DNA of 12,480 bases from Acidimicrobiia bacterium (GCA_025357995.1 JANYLF010000217.1:1-12480); one strand, 5' to 3'. Numbered from the stretch's first letter, positions 1-6,959 are shown. The notes: generated by a model not told the origin, from the sequence alone. Numbers and translations: made by a program.

Positions 1-770
1 CGCATCATCCACTGCTCCAGCGGACGGCGATAGACGGGGAAGTTCCCACGCTCGCTGCGGCCGTCGGCAGTCACTTCTTCGTTGGCCAACACCGTGCCGA
101 GTGCGGGACACCAGTTGACCGGCGCTTCGGTGAGGTACGCGAGGCGATAGGAATCGACGAGTTCGCGGCGGCCGCGTTCGTCGAGCGACGACCAACCAAC
201 GTCCGGGTCTGCTTCAAGGATCGGGAGGAGCTCCGCGATCGGCCGAGCGCGGTCGAGATCGAAGTCGTACCAGCTGTTGAAGATCTGTAAGAAGATCCAC
301 TGGGTCCAGCGGTAGTAACCGGGATCCGTGGTCGCGGGACCGCGTCGCGAATCGTGACCGAGACCAAGCGCGCGGAGTTGCCGGCGCATCGTCGCGATGT
401 TCGCCTCGGTGGTGACGCGCGGATGTTGACCCGTCTGGACTGCGTACTGTTCGGCAGGGAGGCCGAACGCGTCGTAGCCCATCGCGTGCAGAACGTTCTT
501 GGCGTTCATACGCTGGAACCGCGCGTAGACGTCGGTACCGATGTAACCGAGAGGATGGCCCACGTGGAGGCCCGCGCCACTCGGGTACGGGAACATATCG
601 AGCACGAAGACGGGATCACGGCCCGCGATGCGCTCCGCTCCCTCGGAGAGAAGACCCGTCGGGTTCGGCGCCCAAAAGGTGTGCTCGACATCCCAGCGGT
701 CCTGCCAGCGGGATTCGATCTCGTTCGCAAGGCGCGCGTCGTACCGGTGGCGAGGAATGTCGTCGGTCAT
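1..770 (-). CDS. leuS: Leucyl-tRNA synthetase, N-terminal part (runs off left edge)
   Basis: Cytoplasmic class I aminoacyl-tRNA synthetase that charges tRNA-Leu. About 257 residues are visible, from the ATG at 768-770 to the window edge; the rest of a protein usually well over 800 residues lies outside. The nucleotide-binding signature FPYPSGAGLHVGH is at residues 60-72, with HVGH as the HIGH motif. It is followed by DAFGLPAEQYA, then YRWTQWIFLQIF, then VNWCPALGTVLANEEV. The segment that in E. coli carries Cys pairs of a zinc knuckle reads TADGRSERGNFPVYRR, without cysteines, as in the long LeuS of actinobacteria and relatives. No Shine-Dalgarno is seen. A -10-like TACGCT (779-784) lies close before the ATG, so a leaderless start is plausible. 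It diverges from the tRNA-Ala gene across 58 bp. The motifs leave little doubt. Confidence 0.97.
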   Translation of the reverse strand, partial: MTDDIPRHRYDARLANEIESRWQDRWDVEHTFWAPNPTGLLSEGAERIAGRDPVFVLDMFPYPSGAGLHVGHPLGYIGTDVYARFQRMNAKNVLHAMGYDAFGLPAEQYAVQTGQHPRVTTEANIATMRRQLRALGLGHDSRRGPATTDPGYYRWTQWIFLQIFNSWYDFDLDRARPIAELLPILEADPDVGWSSLDERGRRELVDSYRLAYLTEAPVNWCPALGTVLANEEVTADGRSERGNFPVYRRPLEQWMM

Positions 771-778
771 CGGGTTCG

Positions 779-784
779 AGCGTA
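779..784 (-). promoter_or_regulatory. -10-like hexamer upstream of leuS
   Basis: TACGCT on the minus strand, with eight bases between it and the leuS ATG. It fits the TANNNT pattern seen before several other starts in this window. No convincing -35 is visible, so this is a weak call. Confidence 0.35.
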
Positions 785-792
785 CCGGGGGG

Positions 793-814
793 TTGTCAGG
801 CCGCCTGCTACTTT
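793..814 (+). promoter_or_regulatory. Possible tRNA-Ala promoter elements
   Basis: TTGTCA at 793-798 matches five of six bases of the -35 consensus, and TACTTT at 809-814 resembles a -10. The spacing between them is only 10 bases, too short for one promoter, so at most one is probably used. Either would give a short leader before the tRNA at 829, to be removed by RNase P. Confidence 0.3.
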
Positions 815-828
815 GAACTCTCCCCTAC

Positions 829-901
829 GGGGCTGTAGCTCAGGCGGTAGAGCACTTCCATGGCATGGAAGGGGTCAGGGGTTCGAGTCCCCTCAGCTCC
901 A
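829..901 (+). tRNA. tRNA-Ala, anticodon GGC
   Basis: A 73-base cloverleaf can be folded by eye. The acceptor arm GGGGCTG pairs with CAGCTCC at 894-900 and contains the G3:U70 wobble pair that identifies tRNA-Ala. The D arm is GCTC/GAGC. The anticodon stem CTTCC/GGAAG holds the loop ATGGCAT, giving anticodon GGC, which reads GCC. The T arm is AGGGG-TTCGAGT-CCCCT and the discriminator base is A at 901. The 3' CCA is not encoded and must be added. The gene faces away from leuS and runs toward the MBL-fold gene on the other strand, 29 bp downstream. No terminator hairpin is evident after it. Confidence 0.97.
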
Positions 902-930
902 CTTCTTCACATCCCGCAGGGACGACAGCG

Positions 931-1752
931 CTACTCCGCGGCGCCCGCGTGGAAAGCGTTGTCACGCCAGCGGCCGATTCCCGGTGACGGCCAGAGCGGA
1001 CCGAGCAAGAGACGGCCGTCGTCGCGGAAGCCTTGGAGCAGCTCCCAAGCGCGTTCGGGCTCCGGGTGTTGCTGCGCACAGAGACCGGTCGCGAGATGCA
1101 GGGGACTCACCGCGAGATGACCGATCCAGGTGGCATCCGGACTCGGTCCGAAGTGGAACACAGTGTGGCCCGGGTTGTGCGCGCCCGTGAGCTCGGCGCG
1201 CATACCGGGCACGACCTCGGTGTCGTCGTCGATGGTGTCGACGAGTCCGGCGTCGATGAACTGACGCCACACCGCGGTGGAGGGAAACTCGCGCGGCACG
1301 CGTTCGAACTCGACGAGCGACGCGACCGGGATCACGATACGCGCGTTGGGGAAGAGTGGAACCCATCCACCATCTTCATCGCGTCGAGCCATCATGCCGA
1401 CGGTCTCGATGTGCGAGATGAGCACGGTATCGATCGTTGCGACCGGGAAGCCCTCGCGTTCCATCAACTCCACGAACGCGTCAGTGTGCACGGCGCCCGC
1501 AGCGGGATCGTGCAACACCTCGTCGGCGGCTTGCAGAGGATCGAGGACGATACGCCGGCCGTCGCTCTCGATGATCCACGCCGAGGCGCTCGCGCCGAAC
1601 TCGGTGTCACTCGCCCACTCCGGACTCCGCCACGTCACCGACTGCACATCGTCGACGGTGAGCCCCGCGGCTTCGGGCGCGATCATCACGTCGATGTACA
1701 ACACGCGGGTCAGCGTGATCCCACCGATCGTCAACGTCGTGCGCTCGGCCAT
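931..1752 (-). CDS. Metallo-beta-lactamase-fold protein with degenerate metal site
   Basis: A protein of 273 residues whose layout matches MBL-fold hydrolases of the lactonase type. It has an N-terminal strand region (about 1-75), then the first histidine motif (110-119), WVPLFPNARIV (130-140), a second His motif AHNPGHT (191-197) and a C-terminal region with H212 and H219. The usual HxHxDH is not intact: where families have THLHFDHVG, this protein reads SHIETVG at 113-119, which is two residues shorter and lacks the second His and the Asp-His. The bridging Asp expected near 212 is His (WIGHLAV). It may be a pseudoenzyme or use another metal arrangement; the substrate is unknown. ATG 1752 is chosen because TATCGT (1759-1764) sits six bases before it. 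A GTG at 1773 would add seven Arg-rich residues. It stands alone, convergent with tRNA-Ala. Confidence 0.8.
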   Translation of the reverse strand: MAERTTLTIGGITLTRVLYIDVMIAPEAAGLTVDDVQSVTWRSPEWASDTEFGASASAWIIESDGRRIVLDPLQAADEVLHDPAAGAVHTDAFVELMEREGFPVATIDTVLISHIETVGMMARRDEDGGWVPLFPNARIVIPVASLVEFERVPREFPSTAVWRQFIDAGLVDTIDDDTEVVPGMRAELTGAHNPGHTVFHFGPSPDATWIGHLAVSPLHLATGLCAQQHPEPERAWELLQGFRDDGRLLLGPLWPSPGIGRWRDNAFHAGAAE

Positions 1753-1758
1753 ACGGCG

Positions 1759-1764
1759 ACGATA
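1759..1764 (-). promoter_or_regulatory. -10-like hexamer for MBL-fold gene (leaderless geometry)
   Basis: TATCGT on the minus strand ends six bases before the ATG at 1752, matching four of six -10 consensus bases. It places the transcription start at or near the A of the start codon. No clear -35 is visible. The surrounding 1774-1873 interval shows no gene. Confidence 0.4.
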
Positions 1765-1873
1765 CCGCCGCACCGACCCTCGCGAGAACCGGTTTCTGGC
1801 GCTCGGAACGCGCTGAACACCGCGCCTTCTTGGTGCGGAAAGTGTTTGGTGGCACCTTCGCTTGCGGCGCGAG

Positions 1874-2389
1874 TTAGTCCGTCGGTGAGAGCGGGCGTCG
1901 ATCTTCGGCGAACGATCCCGACCCAGCGCCGGCGTAGTCGTGTTGGCGCCACGCTTCGTAGGCCACCACGCTCACCGCGTTCGACAGGTTAAGGCTGCGA
2001 TTATTCGGACGCATCGGGATTCGCAACCGGTGGTCGGCCTCGAAGCCGTCGAGCACGTCATCGGGGAGCCCCGTCGCCTCGCAGCCGAAGACGACGACAT
2101 CGCCGTCGCGATAGTCGACCTGGTCGAAGCGACGATGGGTTGCGCCGGATGTCGTCGCGAACCAACGGCAGTTCTCGCCCAACCCGGCGCGACATTCGGC
2201 CAGGGTCGTCCACACCGTGGTGGAGGTGAGCTCGTGGTAGTCGAGCCCACCGCGGCGCAACGCCGGTTCGTCGAGCGTGAACCCGAGCGGCTCGATGAGG
2301 TTGAGTCGGGCCCCCACGTTGGCGCAGACCCGAATGATATTGCCGGTGTTCACCGCAATCTGGGGCGAGACGAGCACGATCTCCAACAC
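1874..2389 (-). CDS. trmL: tRNA (cytidine/uridine-34 2'-O)-methyltransferase, SpoU/TrmH family
   Basis: SAM-dependent enzyme expected to 2'-O-methylate the wobble base C34/U34 of tRNA-Leu isoacceptors, as known for TrmL (YibK). The 171 residues are slightly longer than the usual 150-160 because of a short Gly/Ser-rich tail. The knot motifs are clear: PQIAVNTGNIIRVCAN (9-24), FGCEATGLP (101-109), LRIPM (122-126) and RSLNLSNAVSVVAYE (131-145), which form the SAM-binding trefoil knot. The start is GTG at 2387-2389, which directly begins the conserved first strand (LEIVLVSPQ). GACAAT (2396-2401) lies six bases before it, so the gene may be leaderless rather than read only from dinB, whose stop is 45 bp upstream. 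Confidence 0.93.
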   Translation of the reverse strand: MLEIVLVSPQIAVNTGNIIRVCANVGARLNLIEPLGFTLDEPALRRGGLDYHELTSTTVWTTLAECRAGLGENCRWFATTSGATHRRFDQVDYRDGDVVVFGCEATGLPDDVLDGFEADHRLRIPMRPNNRSLNLSNAVSVVAYEAWRQHDYAGAGSGSFAEDRRPLSPTD

Positions 2390-2395
2390 GGCGAC

Positions 2396-2401
2396 ATTGT
2401 C
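2396..2401 (-). promoter_or_regulatory. -10-like hexamer for trmL
   Basis: GACAAT on the minus strand matches four of six -10 bases and lies exactly six bases before the GTG at 2389. This is the same geometry as the better-supported promoters at 4212-4240 and 9649-9676. No -35 is seen at 16-18 bp. Confidence 0.3.
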
Positions 2402-2434
2402 GCACCTGCGCGGTCGACGCGGGCAGCTCCGCGT

Positions 2435-3694
2435 TCAGGATTCGTAGAGCGGTTCCGCGAACGAGTGGCGGAGACGCGAGTCGTTCACAAGCGACGCGCG
2501 CGTGATCACCGCGTTGCCGAAGCGCGATTGCAGATCGTCGACCGCGAGATCAAGTGCTCGGTTGGCGCGGCCCGGGCGCGCGAACGGCAACGTCAGTTGC
2601 AACGGATCGCGCGGAACGAGGTTGGAACACGCGAGCCCGATCAGCGTGGCGCCCCGTTCCTCGATGATCGGCGCGGCCTTCGCGAGCAGCTCGCGCGCCG
2701 CCACCACGATCGGCTCATTGAGGTCCGTCGGCATGTCAACGGAGAGTGCTCGACTGATCCGCTCGGAATCCCCCAGACGGAGCCGCAAAGTGATTGTGCG
2801 GGCGAGCCGCTCGTCGGCCCGGAGCCGGCGCGCCACTCGGTCCACGATTGCGAGCAGCGCGGTGTCGAGCTCTTCGACGTCGCGCCGCGGCCGGCCCAGC
2901 GCGCTCTGTGAACCGATCGACCGTCGACGCGCGGGCGCTCGAACCCGGCGAGGATCACGGTTCCATGCGATTGCGTGCAGGTGCGCGGCGTGGGCGCGGC
3001 CGAGGGCCGCCGCGAGTACTCGATCCGGGATGTTGGCCATCTCCCCCACCGTCGCAATGCCCATCGAGTGCAGCCGTTCGGAGGTCTTGGGGCCGACACC
3101 CCACAAGCGTTCGACCGGTAGCGGATGGAGGAACCCGAGCTCACCACCCGCGGGGACGAGACAGATGCCGTCGGGCTTCGCACTCACGCTGGCGACCTTG
3201 GCGAGGAACTTCGTAGTGGCGATGCCAATCGAGACGGGCAGGCCTACGTCGGCGCGTACCGTCGTGCGGAGCTGCGCCGCGATGGCTTCGGGCGTTCCGA
3301 ACAGCCGACGCGCGCCGCGCACGTCCAAAAATGCCTCGTCGATCGAGATGCCTTCGACGAACGGCGTCACGTTGCGGAAGCACGCGAACACCGCACGGCT
3401 GGCCTCGAGGTATGCGTCGAACCGCGGCGACACCACGACCGCGTTCGGGCACAGTCGGCGGGCCGCTCGTTCGTTGGTGGGAGTCTTGATGCCGAAGGCC
3501 TTGGCTTCGTAACTCGCGGCCACGATGACGCCACCGCCAACGAGCACCGGACGGCCGTGTAACGACGGGTCGTCGCGTTGCTCGACCGATGCGAAGAACG
3601 CATCGAGATCCGCATGCAGAATCCCCGCGTCGCCGACCTCACCACCTGGAGTCTCATCCGCCGCCGGCCGGTTCACGAACACACGTTCGCACAC
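2435..3694 (-). CDS. dinB: DNA polymerase IV (Y-family translesion polymerase)
   Basis: Error-prone polymerase that copies past damaged template bases. With the GTG at 3692-3694 it has 419 residues. The palm begins at ILHADLDAFFASVEQ (25-39), which holds the first catalytic Asp (D29) and the Phe steric gate. The second acidic pair is SIDEAFLDV (117-125, D119/E120), with SYEAKAFGI at 61-69. A helix-hairpin-helix part (LWGVGPKTSERL, MGIATVGEMANI) and a little-finger domain follow. QLTLPF (366-371) is a good beta-clamp binding motif. No ATG exists near the conserved start; GTGs at 3694, 3682 and 3676 are all possible. The open frame continues upstream over the SRPBCC gene but has no homology there. 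A LexA-type box covers codons 2-7, suggesting damage control. The SRPBCC stop is 31 bp upstream. Confidence 0.95.
   Translation of the reverse strand: MCERVFVNRPAADETPGGEVGDAGILHADLDAFFASVEQRDDPSLHGRPVLVGGGVIVAASYEAKAFGIKTPTNERAARRLCPNAVVVSPRFDAYLEASRAVFACFRNVTPFVEGISIDEAFLDVRGARRLFGTPEAIAAQLRTTVRADVGLPVSIGIATTKFLAKVASVSAKPDGICLVPAGGELGFLHPLPVERLWGVGPKTSERLHSMGIATVGEMANIPDRVLAAALGRAHAAHLHAIAWNRDPRRVRAPARRRSIGSQSALGRPRRDVEELDTALLAIVDRVARRLRADERLARTITLRLRLGDSERISRALSVDMPTDLNEPIVVAARELLAKAAPIIEERGATLIGLACSNLVPRDPLQLTLPFARPGRANRALDLAVDDLQSRFGNAVITRASLVNDSRLRHSFAEPLYES
3676..3689 (-). promoter_or_regulatory. LexA (SOS) box at the dinB start
   Basis: CGAACACACGTTCG on the plus strand (CGAACGTGTGTTCG on the coding strand) is a perfect CGAAC-N4-GTTCG palindrome, the core of the LexA/DinR boxes known in Gram-positive bacteria and actinobacteria. 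It lies inside the first few possible codons of dinB, between the GTG candidates at 3694 and 3676. A repressor bound here would block initiation or early elongation. If the box is upstream of translation, the true start would be GTG 3676. The assignment is by consensus only. Confidence 0.65.
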
Positions 3695-3725
3695 CAGCCG
3701 GGCCCCCGCAACCTCGAGTCGGGAG

Positions 3726-4184
3726 TTACACCTCCGCGGCGGCCGCGAGGCGTTCGAGGGTCGTCTCCATACCCGCTCGGTTGTGCGTGAGCCGGTCGCC
3801 GACACCGCTCGCGGGCTTGCCGAGTTGCGCGGCGATCTTGCCGCGCTGATCGATCCAAGTCTCGGTGACTCGACACCCGGTCGGGGTCGGCTCGAACGCG
3901 TACCGCCACTCCGCGACCTTGAGCCCGATCGCGGTCACCCGGAACGAAAACAGCTTGCCTGGTTCTACGTCGACGATCGTGGAGATGGTGTTCCACTTCT
4001 TCTTCCCGTTCTTGTTCGAACCCTTGAACTTCGCGCCCGGCGCCGGACCGCTCGCGCCCTTGAGCCATGTGGCGCCGACGGCCTCCGGCGACCACTCGCC
4101 CATCCGGGTCACGTCCGAGACCATGGCCCAAACCTTCTCCGCCGGCGCGTTGATGTCCCGACTCACACTCACTGGTTCAGTCAT
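3726..4184 (-). CDS. SRPBCC-family (polyketide cyclase/dehydrase-like) protein
   Basis: A 152-residue single-domain protein of the START/Bet v 1-like fold, which binds hydrophobic ligands in a deep cavity. Typical landmarks are VSVSRDINAPAEKVWAMVSDV (residues 5-25, first strand and helix), MGEWSPE (28-34), a Lys/Asn-rich loop KGSNKNGKKKWN (54-65), VDVEPGKLFSFRV (71-83), the amphipathic strands WRYAFEPTPTGCRVTETW (93-110), and a long C-terminal helix ending AAAAEV. No catalytic residues can be named, so the ligand is unknown. ATG 4184 starts just before the domain; an upstream GTG at 4202 would add six residues. TAGCGT (4192-4197) precedes the ATG. It diverges from the nitroreductase gene and may be co-transcribed with dinB. 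Confidence 0.85.
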   Translation of the reverse strand: MTEPVSVSRDINAPAEKVWAMVSDVTRMGEWSPEAVGATWLKGASGPAPGAKFKGSNKNGKKKWNTISTIVDVEPGKLFSFRVTAIGLKVAEWRYAFEPTPTGCRVTETWIDQRGKIAAQLGKPASGVGDRLTHNRAGMETTLERLAAAAEV

Positions 4185-4191
4185 GGACCGC

Positions 4192-4197
4192 ACGCTA
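4192..4197 (-). promoter_or_regulatory. -10-like hexamer for SRPBCC gene
   Basis: TAGCGT on the minus strand lies seven bases before the ATG at 4184, fitting the TANNNT leaderless pattern. It shares the 62-bp divergent interval with the nitroreductase promoter on the other strand. Confidence 0.35.
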
Positions 4198-4211
4198 CCC
4201 ACCCCGCCCGG

Positions 4212-4240
4212 ATGACGACAGCCCGGCCCTCTCCTACGAT
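4212..4240 (+). promoter_or_regulatory. Leaderless promoter of nitroreductase gene
   Basis: ATGACG (4212-4217, four of six to TTGACA) and TACGAT (4235-4240, TANNNT type) are separated by an optimal 17 bases. Only six bases separate the -10 from the ATG at 4247, so transcription would start on or next to the start codon. No Shine-Dalgarno is present, which agrees with a leaderless mRNA. Confidence 0.6.
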
Positions 4241-4246
4241 CCGCCC

Positions 4247-4960
4247 ATGACGATCACCACGGACGCGACCACGCCATTCGTTCCGCCCACCGCGGCAGAG
4301 GCACTCGAGCGGCTCGGCATGCCGATGATCGACGCTATGCGAACGCAGCGCGCCGTGCGACGGCTCAAGCCGGAGCCGGTTGCGCACGACGTGCTGCTCC
4401 CCCTGCTCGAACTGTCACTCAAGGCGCCGACCAGCTCGAACACGCAGGACTGGTCGTACCTGGTCGTGGAGGATCCCGAGCAGAAGGCGCGACTCGGCCG
4501 GCTCTACTGGAAGCTGTATCGAGTCTTCAATCCAATCGTCGAACGGATGGCGAAGGGCAACGAGCAGGAGCTGCGCAACATGCGCCCGGGTCAATGGCAG
4601 GCCGAGCATTTCGCGGAGATCCCCGTGTTCGTCATCCCGTGCTACCGCCGCAACCTGAAGCACAAGCCGGTCGGTCGTCCGCAGCTCTCGGTCTCCGCGT
4701 TCTACGGCTCGGTATATCCCGCCGTGCAAAACCTCTTGCTCGGGTGCCGTGCGGTCGGTCTCGGAGCGTCGCTCCAGACGCTGCCGATCTGGTGGGTCCC
4801 GTCGGTCCGCAAGATCCTCGACCTCCCACGAGACGTGCGACCAGTGTGCATCATCCCGATTGGTTGGGCGCAAGGGAACTATGGACCGACGGTGCGTCGA
4901 CCGATCGGCGAAGTCGTCCATCTCGACCACTTCGGAAATCAGCCGTTCGCAACGACCTGA
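4247..4960 (+). CDS. Nitroreductase-family flavoprotein
   Basis: A 237-residue member of the FMN-dependent nitroreductase family, which uses NAD(P)H to reduce nitro groups, quinones or related acceptors. The FMN phosphate-binding start RTQRAVRRL is at 32-40, and APTSSNTQDWSYLVVED (60-76) contacts the flavin. GSVYPAVQNLLLGCRAVGLGAS (154-175) is the conserved central helix and turn. The end IPIGWAQGNYGPTVRRPIGEVVHLDHFG (203-230) is typical of family members with a C-terminal flavin contact. The physiological substrate cannot be read from the sequence. The ATG at 4247 is supported by the promoter six bases upstream and by the lack of any Shine-Dalgarno. Its stop lies 1 bp from the stop of a short remnant on the opposite strand. 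Confidence 0.92.
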   Translation: MTITTDATTPFVPPTAAEALERLGMPMIDAMRTQRAVRRLKPEPVAHDVLLPLLELSLKAPTSSNTQDWSYLVVEDPEQKARLGRLYWKLYRVFNPIVERMAKGNEQELRNMRPGQWQAEHFAEIPVFVIPCYRRNLKHKPVGRPQLSVSAFYGSVYPAVQNLLLGCRAVGLGASLQTLPIWWVPSVRKILDLPRDVRPVCIIPIGWAQGNYGPTVRRPIGEVVHLDHFGNQPFATT

Positions 4961-4961
4961 C

Positions 4962-5099
4962 CTACGTACCGGACTCCCGCAGCGACTTGAGATCGCTGAG
5001 AATCCAGGCCCAACCGCCGCCACCCTGTTCGAGCCAGACATCGGCATCCGCCGCGATCATCGCGCCGGCCTGCGAAGCGCCCGTCACGTCGTGGGTCAC
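4962..5099 (-). pseudogene. Short remnant resembling the C-terminus of an SRPBCC protein
   Basis: A 45-codon open frame from GTG 5099 to TAG at 4962-4964. Its translated end, GGGGWAWILSDLKSLRESGT, looks like the terminal helix of SRPBCC/AHSA1-type proteins, where a Trp-rich turn leads into a long helix. The preceding strands of that fold are missing: an in-frame TGA lies at 5109-5111 and the divergent ABC gene begins at 5137, leaving no room for an N-terminal part. The best reading is a 5'-truncated gene. It could instead be an expressed small protein, because AGGTGAG lies a suitable distance before the GTG. The family resemblance is from pattern recognition only. Confidence 0.4.
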
Positions 5100-5124
5100 A
5101 CTCTTTGCTCACCTGTCGACTCGC

Positions 5125-5130
5125 TAGGTT
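5125..5130 (+). promoter_or_regulatory. -10-like hexamer for the ABC transporter operon
   Basis: TAGGTT lies exactly six bases before the ATG at 5137, the leaderless geometry seen at several genes here. No good -35 is found at 16-18 bp, although TTGCTC is present at 5105-5110 with a short 14-bp spacing. Confidence 0.45.
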
Positions 5131-5136
5131 CATCGC

Positions 5137-6168
5137 ATGCACACAACCTCCGCTCCCCCTCATGCGGATGACGCAGCTCGGTCCAGCGTCGGCGGCGTGA
5201 CGACCACCGGCCTCGGCAAACGGTTCGGCGAGCTCTGGGCCCTGCGCGATCTCAACCTCGCCGTCCCGCAGGGAACCGTGCTCGGTCTGCTCGGGCACAA
5301 CGGCGCGGGAAAGACCACCGCGATCCGCATCCTCACCACGCTGAGTCAACCGACCGAAGGCACCGGTACGGTCGCGGGCTTCGACGTCGTGCGCGACGCG
5401 GCCGCGGTCCGCGAACACATCGGCGTCGCATCGCAACAAGCAACCGTCGACGGGTTGATGAGCGCGCAGCTCAATCTCACCACGATCGGTCGGTTGCACG
5501 GCCTGTCGAAATCGGCGGCGACGAGGCGCGCCGACGACCTCCTGGTGCAACTCGACCTCACCGACTTCGCGACCGCCCTCGTGCGCACATACTCGGGAGG
5601 TATGCGTCGACGCCTCGACCTCGCGGCGAGCCTGATGGGCACTCCCGAAGTGCTGTTTCTCGACGAGCCCACCACGGGTCTCGATCCGCTCAGTCGCACC
5701 CATCTCTGGGACATGTTGAGCGAGCTCGTGCGCGGCGGCACCACCGTCATCCTCACCACGCAATACCTCGAAGAAGCGGATCGCATGGCCGACGACATCG
5801 TGGTGCTCGATCACGGCCGCACCGTCGCCCACGGAACGCCGCAGGACCTGAAGAGCCGTATCGGCGACGATCGGCTCGACGTGAAGGTCGCGTCTGCGGA
5901 CGACGTCGCGCGCGCCGCGAACGTGGTGGCACCCTTCGCCGACCGCGCGCCGGCGCTCGACCCGGAACGCCACGTGATCACCGTGCCGATCAAGCCCGGC
6001 GTGCGCGTCGTGCAGGTGGTTCGCGCGCTCGACGACGCCGGAATCGACGCCATCGACGTCACCCGCCGCGAGGTCACCCTCGACGATGTCTTCGTCACCC
6101 TCACCGGAGCGAAGCCCGTCGACGACGCCGACGAAGCGGGTCGGCAGGGCCAAGAGCGGAAGTCATGA
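5137..6168 (+). CDS. ABC transporter ATP-binding protein, DrrA-type
   Basis: A 343-residue ATPase subunit of a two-gene ABC-2 exporter of the daunorubicin-resistance (DrrA) type. It binds ATP and, with the permease encoded next, is expected to export a lipophilic compound. Visible elements are Walker A GHNGAGKT (53-60), the Q-loop around SQQ (99-102), the signature YSGGMRRRLDLA (152-163) in place of LSGGQ, Walker B VLFLDEPTTGLDP (172-184), and TTQYLEEADRMAD (207-219), with Gln209 where most ABC ATPases have the switch His. Gln here is usual for the DrrA group, not a defect. The roughly 100-residue C-terminal extension, ending LDDVFVTLTG plus an acidic/basic tail, is also typical of DrrA. The ATG start is supported by TAGGTT six bases upstream. 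Its stop overlaps the permease start in ATGA. Confidence 0.95.
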   Translation: MHTTSAPPHADDAARSSVGGVTTTGLGKRFGELWALRDLNLAVPQGTVLGLLGHNGAGKTTAIRILTTLSQPTEGTGTVAGFDVVRDAAAVREHIGVASQQATVDGLMSAQLNLTTIGRLHGLSKSAATRRADDLLVQLDLTDFATALVRTYSGGMRRRLDLAASLMGTPEVLFLDEPTTGLDPLSRTHLWDMLSELVRGGTTVILTTQYLEEADRMADDIVVLDHGRTVAHGTPQDLKSRIGDDRLDVKVASADDVARAANVVAPFADRAPALDPERHVITVPIKPGVRVVQVVRALDDAGIDAIDVTRREVTLDDVFVTLTGAKPVDDADEAGRQGQERKS

Positions 6169-6959
6169 GCAAGAGCCTGCTGAACGACGCGACGGTGTTG
6201 GCGCGGCGCAATCTCGAACACATCCGTCAAGTGCCGGAGAAACTCACGAACGTGACGGTGCAGCCGCTGATGTTCGTGCTGCTCTTCGCGTACGTGTTCG
6301 GTGGCGCGATCAAGGTGAAGGGCGGCGGGTACGCGGAGTACTTGCTCGGCGGCATCCTGATCCAGACGCTCGCATTCGCCATGATGGGACCCGCCCAGAC
6401 CGTCGCAACCGACTTTCAACAAGGCGTGATCGATCGCTTTCGCTCACTTCCCACTCGTCGTTCCGCATACCTGCTCGGCCACTACCTCGCGGAGATGCTG
6501 GGTGCGATCCTCACCATCGTGATCCTGATCGGCACCGGCTTTCTCGTCGGCTGGCGATCCCACGCGGACGTCCTGCACCTGACCGAAGGCATCCTGCTGC
6601 TGCTCGTCTTCGCGTCAGGCATCATGTGGATGGGCCTCTGGCTCGGGGTCCTCGTCCGTTCGCCCGACGCGGTAATGGGTATCGGGTTCATCATCGTGTT
6701 CCCGCTCACCTTCGTGTCCAACGCGTTCGTGCCGATCGATTCCATGCCGACGGTCTTGCAGTGGATGGCCACCGTCAATCCGGTGAGCGTCCTCATCGCG
6801 GCCGTCCGCGAACTCTTCGGGAATCCCATCACACCGGTGACCAAACACGTGTGGCCGATCGACCATCCGGTCGCAGCCGCGTGGCTCTACAGCATCGCGT
6901 TGGTCGCGCTCGGCTGGTGGCTCGCGCAGCGCCGCTACCGCGCCCGCACCACGGACTAG
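6165..6959 (+). CDS. ABC-2 type permease, DrrB-type
   Basis: A 264-residue integral membrane subunit that pairs with the preceding ATPase. About six hydrophobic segments are visible, near residues 34-48, 60-80, 112-130, 142-165, 170-189 and 238-254. Family landmarks include GVIDRFRSLPTRRSAYLLG (87-105), the cytoplasmic coupling region, and FVSNAFVPIDSMPTVLQWMATVNPVS (183-208), the conserved ABC-2 segment before the last helix. The ATG lies within the ATGA overlap with the upstream stop, indicating translational coupling. The gene ends in CTAG at 6956-6959, which is also the stop of the convergent DUF5522 gene. The exported substrate is unknown; drug, glycolipid or antibiotic-like compounds are typical for the family. 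Confidence 0.94.
   Translation: MSKSLLNDATVLARRNLEHIRQVPEKLTNVTVQPLMFVLLFAYVFGGAIKVKGGGYAEYLLGGILIQTLAFAMMGPAQTVATDFQQGVIDRFRSLPTRRSAYLLGHYLAEMLGAILTIVILIGTGFLVGWRSHADVLHLTEGILLLLVFASGIMWMGLWLGVLVRSPDAVMGIGFIIVFPLTFVSNAFVPIDSMPTVLQWMATVNPVSVLIAAVRELFGNPITPVTKHVWPIDHPVAAAWLYSIALVALGWWLAQRRYRARTTD

Noticed and set aside
829..901. tRNA-Ala 3' end as an integration (att) site for the accessory region
   Set aside because: No second copy of the tRNA 3' end was found on the right side, and no integrase or phage gene is present.
354..1190. Long plus-strand open frame antisense to leuS and through the tRNA
   Set aside because: It runs through a clear tRNA gene and opposite leuS motifs; its translation is Arg-rich with no recognisable domain. 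A GC-rich shadow frame.
1774..1873. Terminator or small gene between the MBL-fold gene and trmL
   Set aside because: Only a weak GGTGC/GCACC pairing with a long loop and no T-run; no convincing short frame.
3695..3805. Extending dinB to the first in-frame start at 3805
   Set aside because: It would overlap the SRPBCC coding sequence and add an Arg-rich stretch without homology; the polymerase domain begins after 3694.
5763..5765. Gln instead of His in the ABC switch loop as a broken ATPase
   Set aside because: TTQYLEEAD is the normal form in DrrA-type ATPases.
4939..6153. 404-codon minus-strand frame opposite the ABC ATPase gene
   Set aside because: It mirrors the third-position GC bias of the strongly supported DrrA-type gene and shows no protein motif.
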